A stretch of DNA of 64,000 bases, from contig NZ_JBHULY010000039.1 of NCBI RefSeq assembly GCF_042684665.1, forward strand, positions 124,001 to 188,000. Direction: 5' to 3'. Shown here piece after piece: positions 9,419 through 18,633 of this stretch. Both the position numbers and the translations under genes were made by a program. Under the pieces are notes generated by a model. It ran no database searches. It was not told the origin of the DNA and worked only from the letters and a program-made list of their open reading frames with translations. The stretch's first letter is position 1; each line of letters begins with the position of its first letter. This DNA comes from Jejuia rubra. GTDB lineage: Bacteria > Bacteroidota > Bacteroidia > Flavobacteriales > Flavobacteriaceae.

Positions 9419-10552
9419 TTGTTTTCTGATATTGCGGTTGAAAAATTTATCGAGGAAGAATTGAGGCACGGGCGTTTTAACATCCGGACAAAAACTAAGA
9501 ATAGCCTAAAAAACTCCTCGGAAGGTGAGCGCAAAAGAGCCTTGCTCAATCACATTTTGACTCAAAAAACAGCGGATTACATTTTACTGGACAATGTCTT
9601 TGATTGTTTGGATATTGAGGCCCAAAGGCGAATTAAGTTAGCTTTAGAGCAATTAAGTCAATCCGTCCGAATCATTCAAATTGCTACAAGGAGAAGGGAT
9701 ATTTTAGCTTTTATCGATAAGGTATTTTCGGTTGAAAATGAAGAGGTACAACCCTTAAATAATGATAAGGCTGCGAGCCAAAAAGCAAAGGCCTATTTTG
9801 TAAAGGCATTGCCACGTCCGTATGTTTTAGAAAGTAAAGTTCCAAACCCCTTGATTAAATTGAACAAAGTTTGTGTAAATTATGGGGGGCGACCAATAGT
9901 TAAGGACATAAATTGGGAAGTGAAACCTGGTGAGTTTTGGCAATTGATCGGACCCAATGGCTCTGGGAAAAGTACGATTCTAACATTGATTTCAGGCGAT
10001 AACCCAAAGGGTTTTCTTCAGGATATGATCCTGTTTGGGATGAAAAAAGGCAGTGGGGAAACCGTTTGGGATATCAAAAAGAACATTGGTTTTTTTTCCT
10101 CAGAAATGCTTAGAGGGTTTAAACGAAGGGATTCTATTGAAAAGATGATTATTTCTGGTTTTTTGGATTCTATCGGACTTTATAAGGTCCCATCTGAAAG
10201 GCAAATCAACATTGCCCATGAATGGCTGGAACTTTTAAATATGGTGCATATAAAAGATAAGAGTTTCCAGTCCTTATCCAATGGGCATAAACGATTGGTG
10301 CTTATCGCCAGGGCAATGGTAAAACACCCGCCATTGCTCATTTTAGATGAACCCACAAACGGATTGGACGACAATGATGCCCAATTATTTGCTGAGCTGG
10401 TCAATAAAATTGCTTCAGAAAGCGATGCGGCTATCATTTATGTATCGCATAGAAAGGAAGCGCATATCCGACCAAGTTTTATTTATGAGTTGATACCTTC
10501 GGAAACAGGGTCAGTTGGAATTGAAAAGAAAGCAGACAACTATTCACTATAA
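9419..10552 (+). CDS. tandem ABC ATPase (ModF/PhrA-like), first half degenerate
   Basis: A soluble protein with two ABC modules and no membrane segments. The second module is complete in outline: Walker A GPNGSGKST, signature LSNGHKR (a degenerate LSGGQ), Walker B LLILDEPTNG. The first keeps only a signature-like SEGERKR and a Walker B-like YILLDN, with no Walker A. The 9419 start is TTG. The reading frame continues conserved-looking sequence upstream (HIALYISNATNKVQ, from about 9314) without ATG, GTG or TTG, so the true start is probably further left and unusual (an ATT at about 9299 is one candidate). The gene overlaps the convergent guaC end by 13 bp. Substrate unknown. Confidence 0.85.
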   Translation: MFSDIAVEKFIEEELRHGRFNIRTKTKNSLKNSSEGERKRALLNHILTQKTADYILLDNVFDCLDIEAQRRIKLALEQLSQSVRIIQIATRRRDILAFIDKVFSVENEEVQPLNNDKAASQKAKAYFVKALPRPYVLESKVPNPLIKLNKVCVNYGGRPIVKDINWEVKPGEFWQLIGPNGSGKSTILTLISGDNPKGFLQDMILFGMKKGSGETVWDIKKNIGFFSSEMLRGFKRRDSIEKMIISGFLDSIGLYKVPSERQINIAHEWLELLNMVHIKDKSFQSLSNGHKRLVLIARAMVKHPPLLILDEPTNGLDDNDAQLFAELVNKIASESDAAIIYVSHRKEAHIRPSFIYELIPSETGSVGIEKKADNYSL

Positions 10553-11580
10553 ACCCTATTTTCCTGCTCGTTTACTCTAATAAAAGTGGTCCGCTTGGTT
10601 AATTCTTTTAGCCGTGCAGCCCCGACATAAGTGCAGGTACTGCGCAATCCCCCCAAAATGTCTTTCACCGTCTCATCCACTTTTCCACGATAGGGTACCT
10701 CAACGGTTTTGCCCTCACTGGCACGATAATCTGCTACACCTCCTGAGTGTTTGTCCATTGCCGTAGACGAACTCATTCCATAGAATTTTTTGTAGAGCAT
10801 CCCGTCCTTTTCAAAAGTTTCGCCTCCGCTTTCGTCATGGCCTGCCAGCATACCCCCAAGCATTACAAAATCGGCACCTGCTCCAAAAGCTTTGGCCACA
10901 TCCCCTGGTGATGAACAGCCTCCGTCGCTTATTATTTGTCCTCCCAAACCATGCGCCGCGTCAGCACATTCAATTATTGCCGAAAGTTGGGGGTAGCCGA
11001 CACCGGTTTTAACCCTTGTTGTACAAACAGAACCCGGGCCAATGCCCACTTTTACAATATCCGCACCCGAAAGCAACAGTTCCTCCACCATTTCTCCAGT
11101 AACTACATTGCCGGCAATAATCACTTTTTCGGGATATTTTCGTCTTGTTTCTTTTACGAATTCTACAAAATACTCCGAATAGCCATTGGCCACATCAATA
11201 CAGATAAACTTTAGGTTAGGGTGCGCCTGAAAAATTTCATAAAGCTTATCAGCGTCTTCTACACTGATCCCGGAACTAACAGCGATATAATTTTCTATGT
11301 CTTTTGGAGCATCTTTCAAAAAAGCATTCCATTCATTAACATTATAATGTTTGTGGACAGCAGTAACAAGTTGATCTTCCGAAAGGGATTTCGCCATTTC
11401 AAAAGTACCGACCGTGTCCATATTTGCCGCTATAATAGGAATCCCCGACCATTGTATCGGGCTGTGTAAAAATTTAAATTCCCTCACCAAACTTACTCGT
11501 TTTCTGCTTTTCAAAGTGGAACGTTTCGGACGAATCATCACATCCTTAAACCCTAATTTAATATCATATTCTATGCGCAT
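10540..11580 (-). CDS. guaC: GMP reductase
   Basis: This enzyme converts GMP to IMP with NADPH in purine salvage. The TIM-barrel IMPDH/GMPR family is shown by the catalytic loop GPGSVCTTRVKTGVGYPQ, containing the nucleophilic Cys, and by the phosphate-binding region GGCSSPGDVAKAFGAGADF. There is no CBS insert. The 346-residue length matches GMP reductase rather than the roughly 490-residue IMP dehydrogenase. A perfect minus-strand -7 element lies about 23 bp upstream of the start. Confidence 0.95.
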   Translation of the reverse strand: MRIEYDIKLGFKDVMIRPKRSTLKSRKRVSLVREFKFLHSPIQWSGIPIIAANMDTVGTFEMAKSLSEDQLVTAVHKHYNVNEWNAFLKDAPKDIENYIAVSSGISVEDADKLYEIFQAHPNLKFICIDVANGYSEYFVEFVKETRRKYPEKVIIAGNVVTGEMVEELLLSGADIVKVGIGPGSVCTTRVKTGVGYPQLSAIIECADAAHGLGGQIISDGGCSSPGDVAKAFGAGADFVMLGGMLAGHDESGGETFEKDGMLYKKFYGMSSSTAMDKHSGGVADYRASEGKTVEVPYRGKVDETVKDILGGLRSTCTYVGAARLKELTKRTTFIRVNEQENRVYSE

Positions 11581-11602
11581 TTTCTTGTGTTTTAGGTTAT
11601 TT

Positions 11603-11610
11603 CAAATGTA
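11603..11610 (-). promoter_or_regulatory. -7 element for guaC
   Basis: The plus strand reads CAAATGTA, i.e. TACATTTG on the minus strand, an exact match to the flavobacterial TAnnTTTG -7 consensus. It implies a short leader before the ATG ending at 11580. Confidence 0.6.
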
Positions 11611-11631
11611 TTATAAATTTGACTATGTAAC

Positions 11632-11639
11632 TATGTTTG
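11632..11639 (+). promoter_or_regulatory. -7 element for the histidine kinase gene
   Basis: TATGTTTG matches TAnnTTTG exactly. A transcript starting some 7 bp downstream would leave no room for a ribosome site before the ATG at 11650, which favours the ATG at 11692. Confidence 0.55.
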
Positions 11640-11649
11640 CAAGATATTA

Positions 11650-13122
11650 ATGATTATTCTTTCGTATCTTTATCGAATTATTTCTCGAAGAATGACATTT
11701 CCCCCAAAGACAAAAAAAGAGTTTAAAGTCCTTGCTATTGCTTCTGCTTTAGGAATTGTCCTTCTAGGGGTATTATTTTTTGTGGGTACTAAATTAATCA
11801 GCGATGATTATTACCTAGTTACCTTCTCTCTGCTACTTTTTGTTTTATTGGTTTTTACAGTCTTGGTACTGTTGTATAATCTTCGTTCCCAGATAGAAGG
11901 CGATGTTGTGGAATCCTACCTTAATAATAGGATAAACGAATTGGAATTAGAACTCCAAAAAGCTTTAGAAACTTCCGAGCATAAGTCTATTTACTTGGCA
12001 AATATGAGCCATGAAATTCGAATTCCCTTGAGTACTATTTTAGGGATGATAAGAATGTTGAAAAATACAGATTTAGACTTAGACCAGAGGGCACAGGTTG
12101 AAATTGCTGAATACTCCTCAGAGCATTTGTTGCAACTTATTAATATGATATTGAATAACTCCAAGGGCATTGAAGGCCATATGGAATTGGAGCAAGCAAC
12201 GATCGACATAAAGTCCGACTTGTCGAAACTGTTCAAAATATTTGAATACCAAGCATGGGAAAAAGGGTTGGAGTTCGAGTACAATTTTGCAGGTGAGGAA
12301 AAGCCGAAATTTTTGCTTTTAGGCGATTTGGGCAAAATCCAACAAGTATTGATTAATTTGGTCAACAACGCTATAAAGTTTACCCATTCGGGGAAAATTG
12401 CGGTGACTATCGACCATACAGTAACTCACGACGACCATCAAGTGGTTACTTTTTATATAAAAGACACCGGTGTGGGCATGAAGAGGCACGAGGTAGAGCA
12501 TGCTTTTAGTACTTTGGAAGAACGTGATATCATGCCTTTGCAACACTACCGGGGCTCTGGAATTGGGTTGGCCGTTACTAAAAAGCTGGTTGAGCTAATG
12601 GGTGGCGAATTAAAATTGGAAAGTAAGGAAAACGAAGGTTCCACATTTTATTTTAGTTTACAATTGAAAAAAACCTTGAACTTGAAGCAAGAGCTTCCGG
12701 TGGAAACCCCCATTTTGCTCAATAAGTTTGATTATCGATTTAACGTGCTTGTAGCCGAGGATAATAAAATGAACCAAAAGGTGATTAAGTTTTTATTGGA
12801 ACAGCAAGGGGCTGAATGTACGTTTGTAACCAATGGCTTGGATGCAGTTAATCTTTATAAGGTCATTGATTTCGATATGATTTTTATGGACATTTATATG
12901 CCGAAAATGAACGGCTATGAGGCTACCAAGATTATAAAAAACTCTGATAAATTCGCGAAGCACAAGATTCCGATAATTGCGGTTTCTGCCAGCGCTTTTG
13001 AAGAAGATATTGAAAATGCAAAGGCTTCGGGCGTAGATGAATTTTTGGCCAAACCTATCGACAATCAAAAATTGCGAAACCTCTTAAAGCGATATGCTCT
13101 TGAAAAAGAAAATGTGTCCTAA
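11650..13122 (+). CDS. membrane hybrid sensor histidine kinase / response regulator
   Basis: Two N-terminal membrane helices (about residues 28-46 and 55-75) are followed by a short coiled coil and a HisKA domain with the phospho-acceptor box NMSHEIRIPLS. A HATPase domain follows (INLVNNAIKFT, DTGVGM, GSGIGLAV). The C-terminal receiver has the acidic pair in LVAEDNKMNQ, the phospho-acceptor Asp in FMDIYMPKMNGYEA, and FLAKPID. There is no large sensor domain outside the membrane. The likely start is the ATG at 11692 (MTFPPKTKKEF), given the promoter at 11632. The stop overlaps the convergent ridA end by 4 bp. The signal is unknown. Confidence 0.93.
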   Translation: MIILSYLYRIISRRMTFPPKTKKEFKVLAIASALGIVLLGVLFFVGTKLISDDYYLVTFSLLLFVLLVFTVLVLLYNLRSQIEGDVVESYLNNRINELELELQKALETSEHKSIYLANMSHEIRIPLSTILGMIRMLKNTDLDLDQRAQVEIAEYSSEHLLQLINMILNNSKGIEGHMELEQATIDIKSDLSKLFKIFEYQAWEKGLEFEYNFAGEEKPKFLLLGDLGKIQQVLINLVNNAIKFTHSGKIAVTIDHTVTHDDHQVVTFYIKDTGVGMKRHEVEHAFSTLEERDIMPLQHYRGSGIGLAVTKKLVELMGGELKLESKENEGSTFYFSLQLKKTLNLKQELPVETPILLNKFDYRFNVLVAEDNKMNQKVIKFLLEQQGAECTFVTNGLDAVNLYKVIDFDMIFMDIYMPKMNGYEATKIIKNSDKFAKHKIPIIAVSASAFEEDIENAKASGVDEFLAKPIDNQKLRNLLKRYALEKENVS

Positions 13123-13508
13123 ATGCCCATAACAGAGGCAATCATACTTATTTCTACATTTACCCCTTTTGGAAGTTTAGCCACCTGAACGGTTTCCCTT
13201 GCTGGCGCATTGGCATCGTCAAAAAAACTGCCGTATACTTCATTGATGGACGCGAAATCATCCATGTTGCTAATGAAAATTGAAGATTTCACCACATTGT
13301 TAAAAGTCAAATCCGCGGCTTCAAGAATAGCACCAAGATTTTTCATAACCTGAAGGGTCTCACTCCTTATATCGTTCAAAACCAATTCGCTGGTTTCTGG
13401 ATTTATAGAAATTTGTCCAGAAATGTACAATGTGTTTCCGGTTAAAACAGCTTGGTTGTATGGCCCAAGTGGGGCAGGAGCATTGTCTGTATTAATTATG
13501 GTTTTCAT
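13119..13508 (-). CDS. ridA: RidA family reactive enamine/imine deaminase
   Basis: RidA proteins hydrolyse reactive enamines and imines such as 2-aminoacrylate formed by PLP enzymes. The 129-residue length is typical. Family signatures include PLGPYNQAV near the N-terminus, the NLGAILEAA helix, and a C-terminal segment with the conserved Arg (ARETVQVAKLPKGVNVEI). It is convergent with the histidine kinase and lies 59 bp upstream of the LptD-like stop on the same strand. Confidence 0.93.
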   Translation of the reverse strand: MKTIINTDNAPAPLGPYNQAVLTGNTLYISGQISINPETSELVLNDIRSETLQVMKNLGAILEAADLTFNNVVKSSIFISNMDDFASINEVYGSFFDDANAPARETVQVAKLPKGVNVEISMIASVMGI

Positions 13509-13567
13509 ATGCGCTCAATTGTAGTTTTAAAGATAGCAATAAAATGAAGAAAATACCTTAATAAATT

Positions 13568-16345
13568 TTAAAGCGTTTGGTCTGGCTGTCTACGCTTTTC
13601 GTATTTCAGGTCTTGAAGCAGCGAAGATTTGATGCCGATAAAGAAATTCCAAGAACTACGTGAGCTAAAGGGAACCCAGCTGAAATTCATTCGCCAACTC
13701 AATAAATCCCTTTCAAAGCGCAATTGGGTGAATGTAAATCCATGGTTTTTTAAATCATAACCTGAAGAAGCGCCTATCGACCATTTTGGGGAGAGTTCAA
13801 TATCTCCCGAAAACATAAGGGAATGCGATGAGATTTCGTTGTTCCTCCTTTGATTAGAATAATTAATGGCATACGCCAAACGCAAACTCCAGGGAATCTT
13901 AAAGTTATAGAACTCGTCGTCTTCTTCCTTTTTGTCCTCCTCTTTTGCGTCAAAACGGTCGGTTGCAAAATCTTCCGGCCGTCCAAATAGGTCGTCTGCG
14001 CGCCCTCCGTTTAACAAGTTTTCTTGGATAGCAGGGTCGTCCTTGTCTCCTTTCTTGCTTTTATTGTCTTTGCTGGATAAAGAGTAGCTAAGGTTTAAAT
14101 TAGCATTGGTTAGCCTAAATAGACTTCCTCCATTGTCGATATTGAATTTGTCAATTCTTTGGTTGTTATTATCCAAAGCGTACGGATCCATTGTTGCACT
14201 AAAGTTAACGCTCATCTTGTTATCGAATAACTGGGTTCCGCCATTCATCCGAATAGGGCTCCATTGCAATGAGTCGCCAGCAAAATTATAAGCAGTCGAA
14301 AAGTTCAGATTGTTTAAAAGAATGACCTTCTTAGGCTCTGTGGCCGTAGAATCCTTATCTCTAACTTTGGCCTCAAAATTATTAGATAAAGAAATCCCCA
14401 TTGAACTTGAAAACGTCTTTCCAGGGACACCAAAAATGGATTGTTCAAAACGTGTAAACTCGACATCCTCACGAGTTAATCCGTCCGCACTAACTACCTC
14501 GTAAGTATCATAATATTTATCAAAGGCTGGATTGATATTATAGCTAATTGAGGGGCGCATTACATGCCTTATGGCCTTTATTTTTCGATCCTCACCCTTC
14601 TTTTCGAAATTGAACATCCCATAAACCGTAGTTCCTAAACTAGTACTGAAATTGTAGGTACGGAAAGAATCAAATCCACCAATAGTGTCTGTAATGACCA
14701 CCTGTTCCTCTTGGTCAAAACTTCTGTCAATGGTATTAAAGGTCCAAACCTCACTGTAATTGGTTGCTGCCGTTAGACTAAAATGCTTGAATACCTTAAA
14801 ATTTGTACTCAATGGAATGTTGTGCTGAAAGCCTGCCCTAGCATCATCAAACATTTCCTTTTTGAAGAATAGCGAATCCGTAGTTCTAATTCTATTTTCA
14901 CCTCTTACGTTATACTGAAAGTTGACGTTTTGAATGATACCTTTTTTGGTTCCGGTTCGAGGAGCAAAAGGAAATATCCGGCCAACACTCGCCTGAAAAG
15001 TAGGCAGGGTCATGTCGATTTGCTCGGTTTGTGTGTTTTGTGAATGCGTTGCCGTCAGGCTGAAATTTACTTGAGGCTCTCCCTGAAACGTTTTGGAATA
15101 TGAAATTGAGGAAGATAAGTTGTTATTCAAGAAACTTCCTGTGGTATTTTGGTTGATAGAGGCACGGTAAAATGAACTACTACCGAGGTTTACAGAAGCA
15201 GTAAAACGCGAATTGGGGCTGGCCTTAGCGTCCTGGCTATGCGACCATCGCAAATTGTACAACCTGTTGATAGCATAGTCTGGAAAACCACGTTCACTAG
15301 TGATGAGGTTTTCAAATCGAAAGGCGAAATTGCCCCTAAACCTATAGCGCCAGGCGTAGGTGCTTTCGGCCCTAAGGCCGTAACTTCCATTAGTGTAATA
15401 ATCGCCCCTTATGGCCAGATCAACAAAGTCGCTAATGGCAAAGTAGTAGCCACCGTTCTGTAAAAAATACCCTCTTTCGTTCTGTTCTCCAAAGGTCGGC
15501 ATCAAAATACCGGAAGTGTGTTTTTCTGTTTGCGGAAAGAAACTAAATGGCAACCAAATAGGCGTGGGTACATCATAAATAAAAAGTCCCGCAGGACCTG
15601 TAATAATCTTCTTTTTTGGCACAATTTTGGCCTTGGTCATTTTGATATAATACTCCGGGTCCTCAAGGTTTTCTGCAGTAGTGTATTTTGCTCTTTTCAC
15701 AAAATATACGGAGTCGTTTTCTTTTTTGGTCACTTCCGCAATTACAGTTCCACCTTCCTGTTCGGTAACGCTGTTATAGATTAACGCTTTTTGCGTTTTC
15801 GTGTTAAACAAAATCGAATCAGGTTTGACTATTTGGCTCCCTTGAGTAAAAACTGGACCTTGGGTGTATGCTCCTGTTGAATCTACAATTCCCTTGGCAT
15901 AAACTTCATCGGTTTTATAATTGATAGTAATGTCCCCGGATTTTATGTTGACATCTCCATAAGTTACCTCCGCTTGGTTATAAAGGTATATTTTCTGTTT
16001 TTTCTGGTTAAGGGAGGTGTAGTCTTGAGCTTTATAAGTAACAATATGATCCAAAAACTCCTTTTTCTTGGGTTTTATGGAATCGTTTACGATGGTATCT
16101 TGAACTGGCTCTGTAAGTTCGGTGTTTTTAACGATCTGGGGCGTAATCAAACTATCTATTTTTACAGCCACCGAATCTGCCCTGCTTGGTTTGATAGTTT
16201 TTTTCTTTTCTGGGATGTCTTGAGTGTAGCCAAACGTGTTGATAAACACTGTAAAACTCAATGCAAAAAGTATTTTAAACTTGTTTGTACCCAACGCTTT
16301 TAGATGTATTTTTGTAAAAGTATGGCTCGGTTTTTGAAACGCCAA
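13568..16345 (-). CDS. LptD-like LPS-assembly outer-membrane protein
   Basis: A large outer-membrane beta-barrel protein of up to 925 residues. After a signal peptide, a charged region leads to an OstA/LptA-like domain (QAEVTYGDVNIKSGDITINY, TDEVYAKG) and then a long barrel. LptD places LPS in the outer leaflet. The start at 16345 is doubtful. A minus-strand -7-like TAATTTTG (16350-16343) overlaps it, and the in-frame TTG at 16294 gives a clean signal peptide (MGTNKFKILFALSFTVFI). It is divergent from the amidase gene. Confidence 0.88.
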   Translation of the reverse strand: MAFQKPSHTFTKIHLKALGTNKFKILFALSFTVFINTFGYTQDIPEKKKTIKPSRADSVAVKIDSLITPQIVKNTELTEPVQDTIVNDSIKPKKKEFLDHIVTYKAQDYTSLNQKKQKIYLYNQAEVTYGDVNIKSGDITINYKTDEVYAKGIVDSTGAYTQGPVFTQGSQIVKPDSILFNTKTQKALIYNSVTEQEGGTVIAEVTKKENDSVYFVKRAKYTTAENLEDPEYYIKMTKAKIVPKKKIITGPAGLFIYDVPTPIWLPFSFFPQTEKHTSGILMPTFGEQNERGYFLQNGGYYFAISDFVDLAIRGDYYTNGSYGLRAESTYAWRYRFRGNFAFRFENLITSERGFPDYAINRLYNLRWSHSQDAKASPNSRFTASVNLGSSSFYRASINQNTTGSFLNNNLSSSISYSKTFQGEPQVNFSLTATHSQNTQTEQIDMTLPTFQASVGRIFPFAPRTGTKKGIIQNVNFQYNVRGENRIRTTDSLFFKKEMFDDARAGFQHNIPLSTNFKVFKHFSLTAATNYSEVWTFNTIDRSFDQEEQVVITDTIGGFDSFRTYNFSTSLGTTVYGMFNFEKKGEDRKIKAIRHVMRPSISYNINPAFDKYYDTYEVVSADGLTREDVEFTRFEQSIFGVPGKTFSSSMGISLSNNFEAKVRDKDSTATEPKKVILLNNLNFSTAYNFAGDSLQWSPIRMNGGTQLFDNKMSVNFSATMDPYALDNNNQRIDKFNIDNGGSLFRLTNANLNLSYSLSSKDNKSKKGDKDDPAIQENLLNGGRADDLFGRPEDFATDRFDAKEEDKKEEDDEFYNFKIPWSLRLAYAINYSNQRRNNEISSHSLMFSGDIELSPKWSIGASSGYDLKNHGFTFTQLRFERDLLSWRMNFSWVPFSSRSSWNFFIGIKSSLLQDLKYEKRRQPDQTL

Positions 16346-16514
16346 AATTACATATATTTTTCTTGGATTGATTTATATTTCCGTAGAAATATTTCCAAGT
16401 AAAATAAACCCATTTTCCATAACGTTTAAAAGGGCAAACAGCATCAAAAACTGAACCTTTTTTATAAATGTCAAATTAAAATGGTGCAAAAATAGAATAG
16501 CCATTTTTTACCCA

Positions 16515-17636
16515 ATGAAAACGAACAGAGTATTGCATTTCGTATCTTTTTTGATAGTCTTAACATTTGCAGGATTGTTGAGTGCTCAAAGCAACGATAA
16601 ATTTATTGTTGTGCTAGACGCAGGACATGGAGGCAGGGATTCAGGAACTCCTGGTACCAAACGTTATAAGACTGCTGAAAAGGATATAGCCCTGGACGTA
16701 ACTCTGGCTGTGGGTAAGCTTATTAAGCAAAATTTGCCCAATGTAAAGGTATTATACACAAGAACCAAGGATGTATATCCAACCTTGAATAATAGAGCTG
16801 TTTTAGCCAATGAAAAGAAGGCGGATTTATTTATTTCAATCCACTGTAATGCCCAGCCAGGAGGTAAAGGCTCCGCTTATGGATCTGAAACATTTGTACT
16901 AGGAATTCATAAAAATGCAGCGAATTTAGAAGTTGCAAAACGTGAAAATTCAGTGATTTATCAAGAAGATAATTATAAGGAAACCTATAAAGGGTTTGAC
17001 CCAAGTTCTCCCGAATCCCTAGTCAGTTTAATGATGGCTCAAGAAGATTATTTAGATAATAGTATTGAGCTGGCAAATTACATAGAAACGGAGTTTAAAG
17101 TAACTGGCAAAAGAAAAAGTAGAGGGGTTAAGCAGGCAGGCTTATATGTTCTGGCCTATACCTACATGCCAAGTGTTTTGGTGGAACTCGGGTTTTTAAC
17201 ACATAAAAAGGAGGAAGATTTTTTGAACTCGAAGAAGGGTAAGGCCATTATGTCAAAATCCTTATTTAGGGCTTTTAAAAAGTATATCCAATACATGGGC
17301 GCAAATGCGACAGAGACCATAAATGATAAAACGAATACTGTTACTTCCGATGCTCCACAAATAGCATTTGAAGATGTAACGTTCAAGGTGCAAATTGCGG
17401 CAAGTTCCAGAAAGTTAATGCCCAAACCCTATAATTTCAAGCAATTGGACAATATTTCCCGTATTCAGGAGAATAATCTTTATAAGTATTATTATGGAAG
17501 CACCTCCAATTATAATGAAGCTATGAACTTGGTGCAAACCGCAAAATCCAAGGGGTATGCCTCCAGTTTTGTGGTGGCTTTCAAGGGCGACAGAAAAGTG
17601 CCTTTGGCAGAGGTGTTAAATTCTACTTCTAATTAA
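16515..17636 (+). CDS. N-acetylmuramoyl-L-alanine amidase (Amidase_3) with SPOR-like C-terminus
   Basis: A secreted zinc amidase that cleaves the MurNAc-L-Ala bond of peptidoglycan. A signal peptide (about residues 1-24) precedes Amidase_3 motifs: VLDAGHGGRDSG with a zinc His, a Glu-containing EKDIALDV, SIHCNA with a second His, and VLVELGFLTH with the catalytic Glu. Residues from about 285 (VTFKVQIAAS ... YKYYYGSTSNY) resemble a SPOR domain, which binds denuded septal glycan. It is followed by an MCE gene, a pairing I recall as common in Bacteroidota. Confidence 0.93.
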   Translation: MKTNRVLHFVSFLIVLTFAGLLSAQSNDKFIVVLDAGHGGRDSGTPGTKRYKTAEKDIALDVTLAVGKLIKQNLPNVKVLYTRTKDVYPTLNNRAVLANEKKADLFISIHCNAQPGGKGSAYGSETFVLGIHKNAANLEVAKRENSVIYQEDNYKETYKGFDPSSPESLVSLMMAQEDYLDNSIELANYIETEFKVTGKRKSRGVKQAGLYVLAYTYMPSVLVELGFLTHKKEEDFLNSKKGKAIMSKSLFRAFKKYIQYMGANATETINDKTNTVTSDAPQIAFEDVTFKVQIAASSRKLMPKPYNFKQLDNISRIQENNLYKYYYGSTSNYNEAMNLVQTAKSKGYASSFVVAFKGDRKVPLAEVLNSTSN

Positions 17637-17692
17637 GAATTCAATAGTTCCTATCTAAAATTGTTTTAAATTTGTTTTCAAAAGAAAGCATT

Positions 17693-18631
17693 TTGAAAAT
17701 TTCAAGAGAAGTAAAAGTAGGCGTGCTCGTTCTTTTAGGCATCGCATTATTTATTTACGGGTTTAATTACTTAAAAGGGGAGGACATACTCAGTTCCTCC
17801 GATACATTCTTCACCGAATATGAAAACGTTGAAGGCCTTGTGCCATCAACTCCAGTTACAATTAATGGATTAAGTGTTGGAAAAGTAACTCACATCGACT
17901 TTAAAGGTGATGGTTCCGGAAAGTTAAAAGTAACAATGGTGGTTGATAGCGATTTTGAGTTTTCCAAAAACAGCAGGGCTGAGCTTTATGAAACCGGTTT
18001 AATAGGAGGTAAGGCCATAGCCATTATACCCGCTTTTGATGGTGCTGAAAAAGCATCGAGTGGCGATGTATTGCAAGGTGGTGTTAAAGCTGGCCTAACG
18101 GAACTAGTGAATCAGCGCTTAACCCCTTTGCAGGAAAAAATTGAAATTATGATGGTCGGGGCCGATTCCTTGTTGGGTAACGTCAACGAAGTTTTTGATG
18201 CCAAAACGAAAGCAAATTTGAGAGATGCCATTGCGCAATTGGACGAGACAATGAAGAACTTTAATGGAGCTTCGAGTACATTGAATAAACTCTTGGCAAA
18301 TAACGAGGCAAAGCTGAATTCGACTTTTTCAAATTTAGAAACCATTACTGATGATTTTTCGCAAACTGCAGATCAATTGTCCCAAGTTAACTTAAAAGAA
18401 ACTTTCGATAAACTGGAAGGTACAATTCAAAACCTTAACGCATTGACGGCTAAAATCGATAAAGGCGAAGGTTCCATTGGAAAACTGATGAACGATGACG
18501 AATTGTATATCAACTTGAAAGGTGCGTCAAAGGAATTAGAAGAATTATTGCGAGACGTAAAATTACATCCTAAGCGTTACTTTAGAATTTTATCCAAAAA
18601 GGAAATACCTTACGAAGAAGAAACCAATTAA
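17693..18631 (+). CDS. MCE/MlaD family lipid-transport protein
   Basis: A single N-terminal membrane helix (VGVLVLLGIALFIYGFNYL) is followed by one MCE domain (about residues 35-115) and a long helical, coiled-coil-prone tail. MlaD-type proteins hold substrate lipids between membrane complexes. The frame is open from a TTG at 17672, but the second TTG at 17693 gives the usual MKISREVKVGVL N-terminus with an AAAGAAA-type ribosome site before it. The gene lies 2 bp upstream of the next gene, so it is cotranscribed with the Fe-S protein. No permease or ATPase partner is in the window. Confidence 0.9.
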   Translation: MKISREVKVGVLVLLGIALFIYGFNYLKGEDILSSSDTFFTEYENVEGLVPSTPVTINGLSVGKVTHIDFKGDGSGKLKVTMVVDSDFEFSKNSRAELYETGLIGGKAIAIIPAFDGAEKASSGDVLQGGVKAGLTELVNQRLTPLQEKIEIMMVGADSLLGNVNEVFDAKTKANLRDAIAQLDETMKNFNGASSTLNKLLANNEAKLNSTFSNLETITDDFSQTADQLSQVNLKETFDKLEGTIQNLNALTAKIDKGEGSIGKLMNDDELYINLKGASKELEELLRDVKLHPKRYFRILSKKEIPYEEETN

Positions 18632-18633
18632 GC

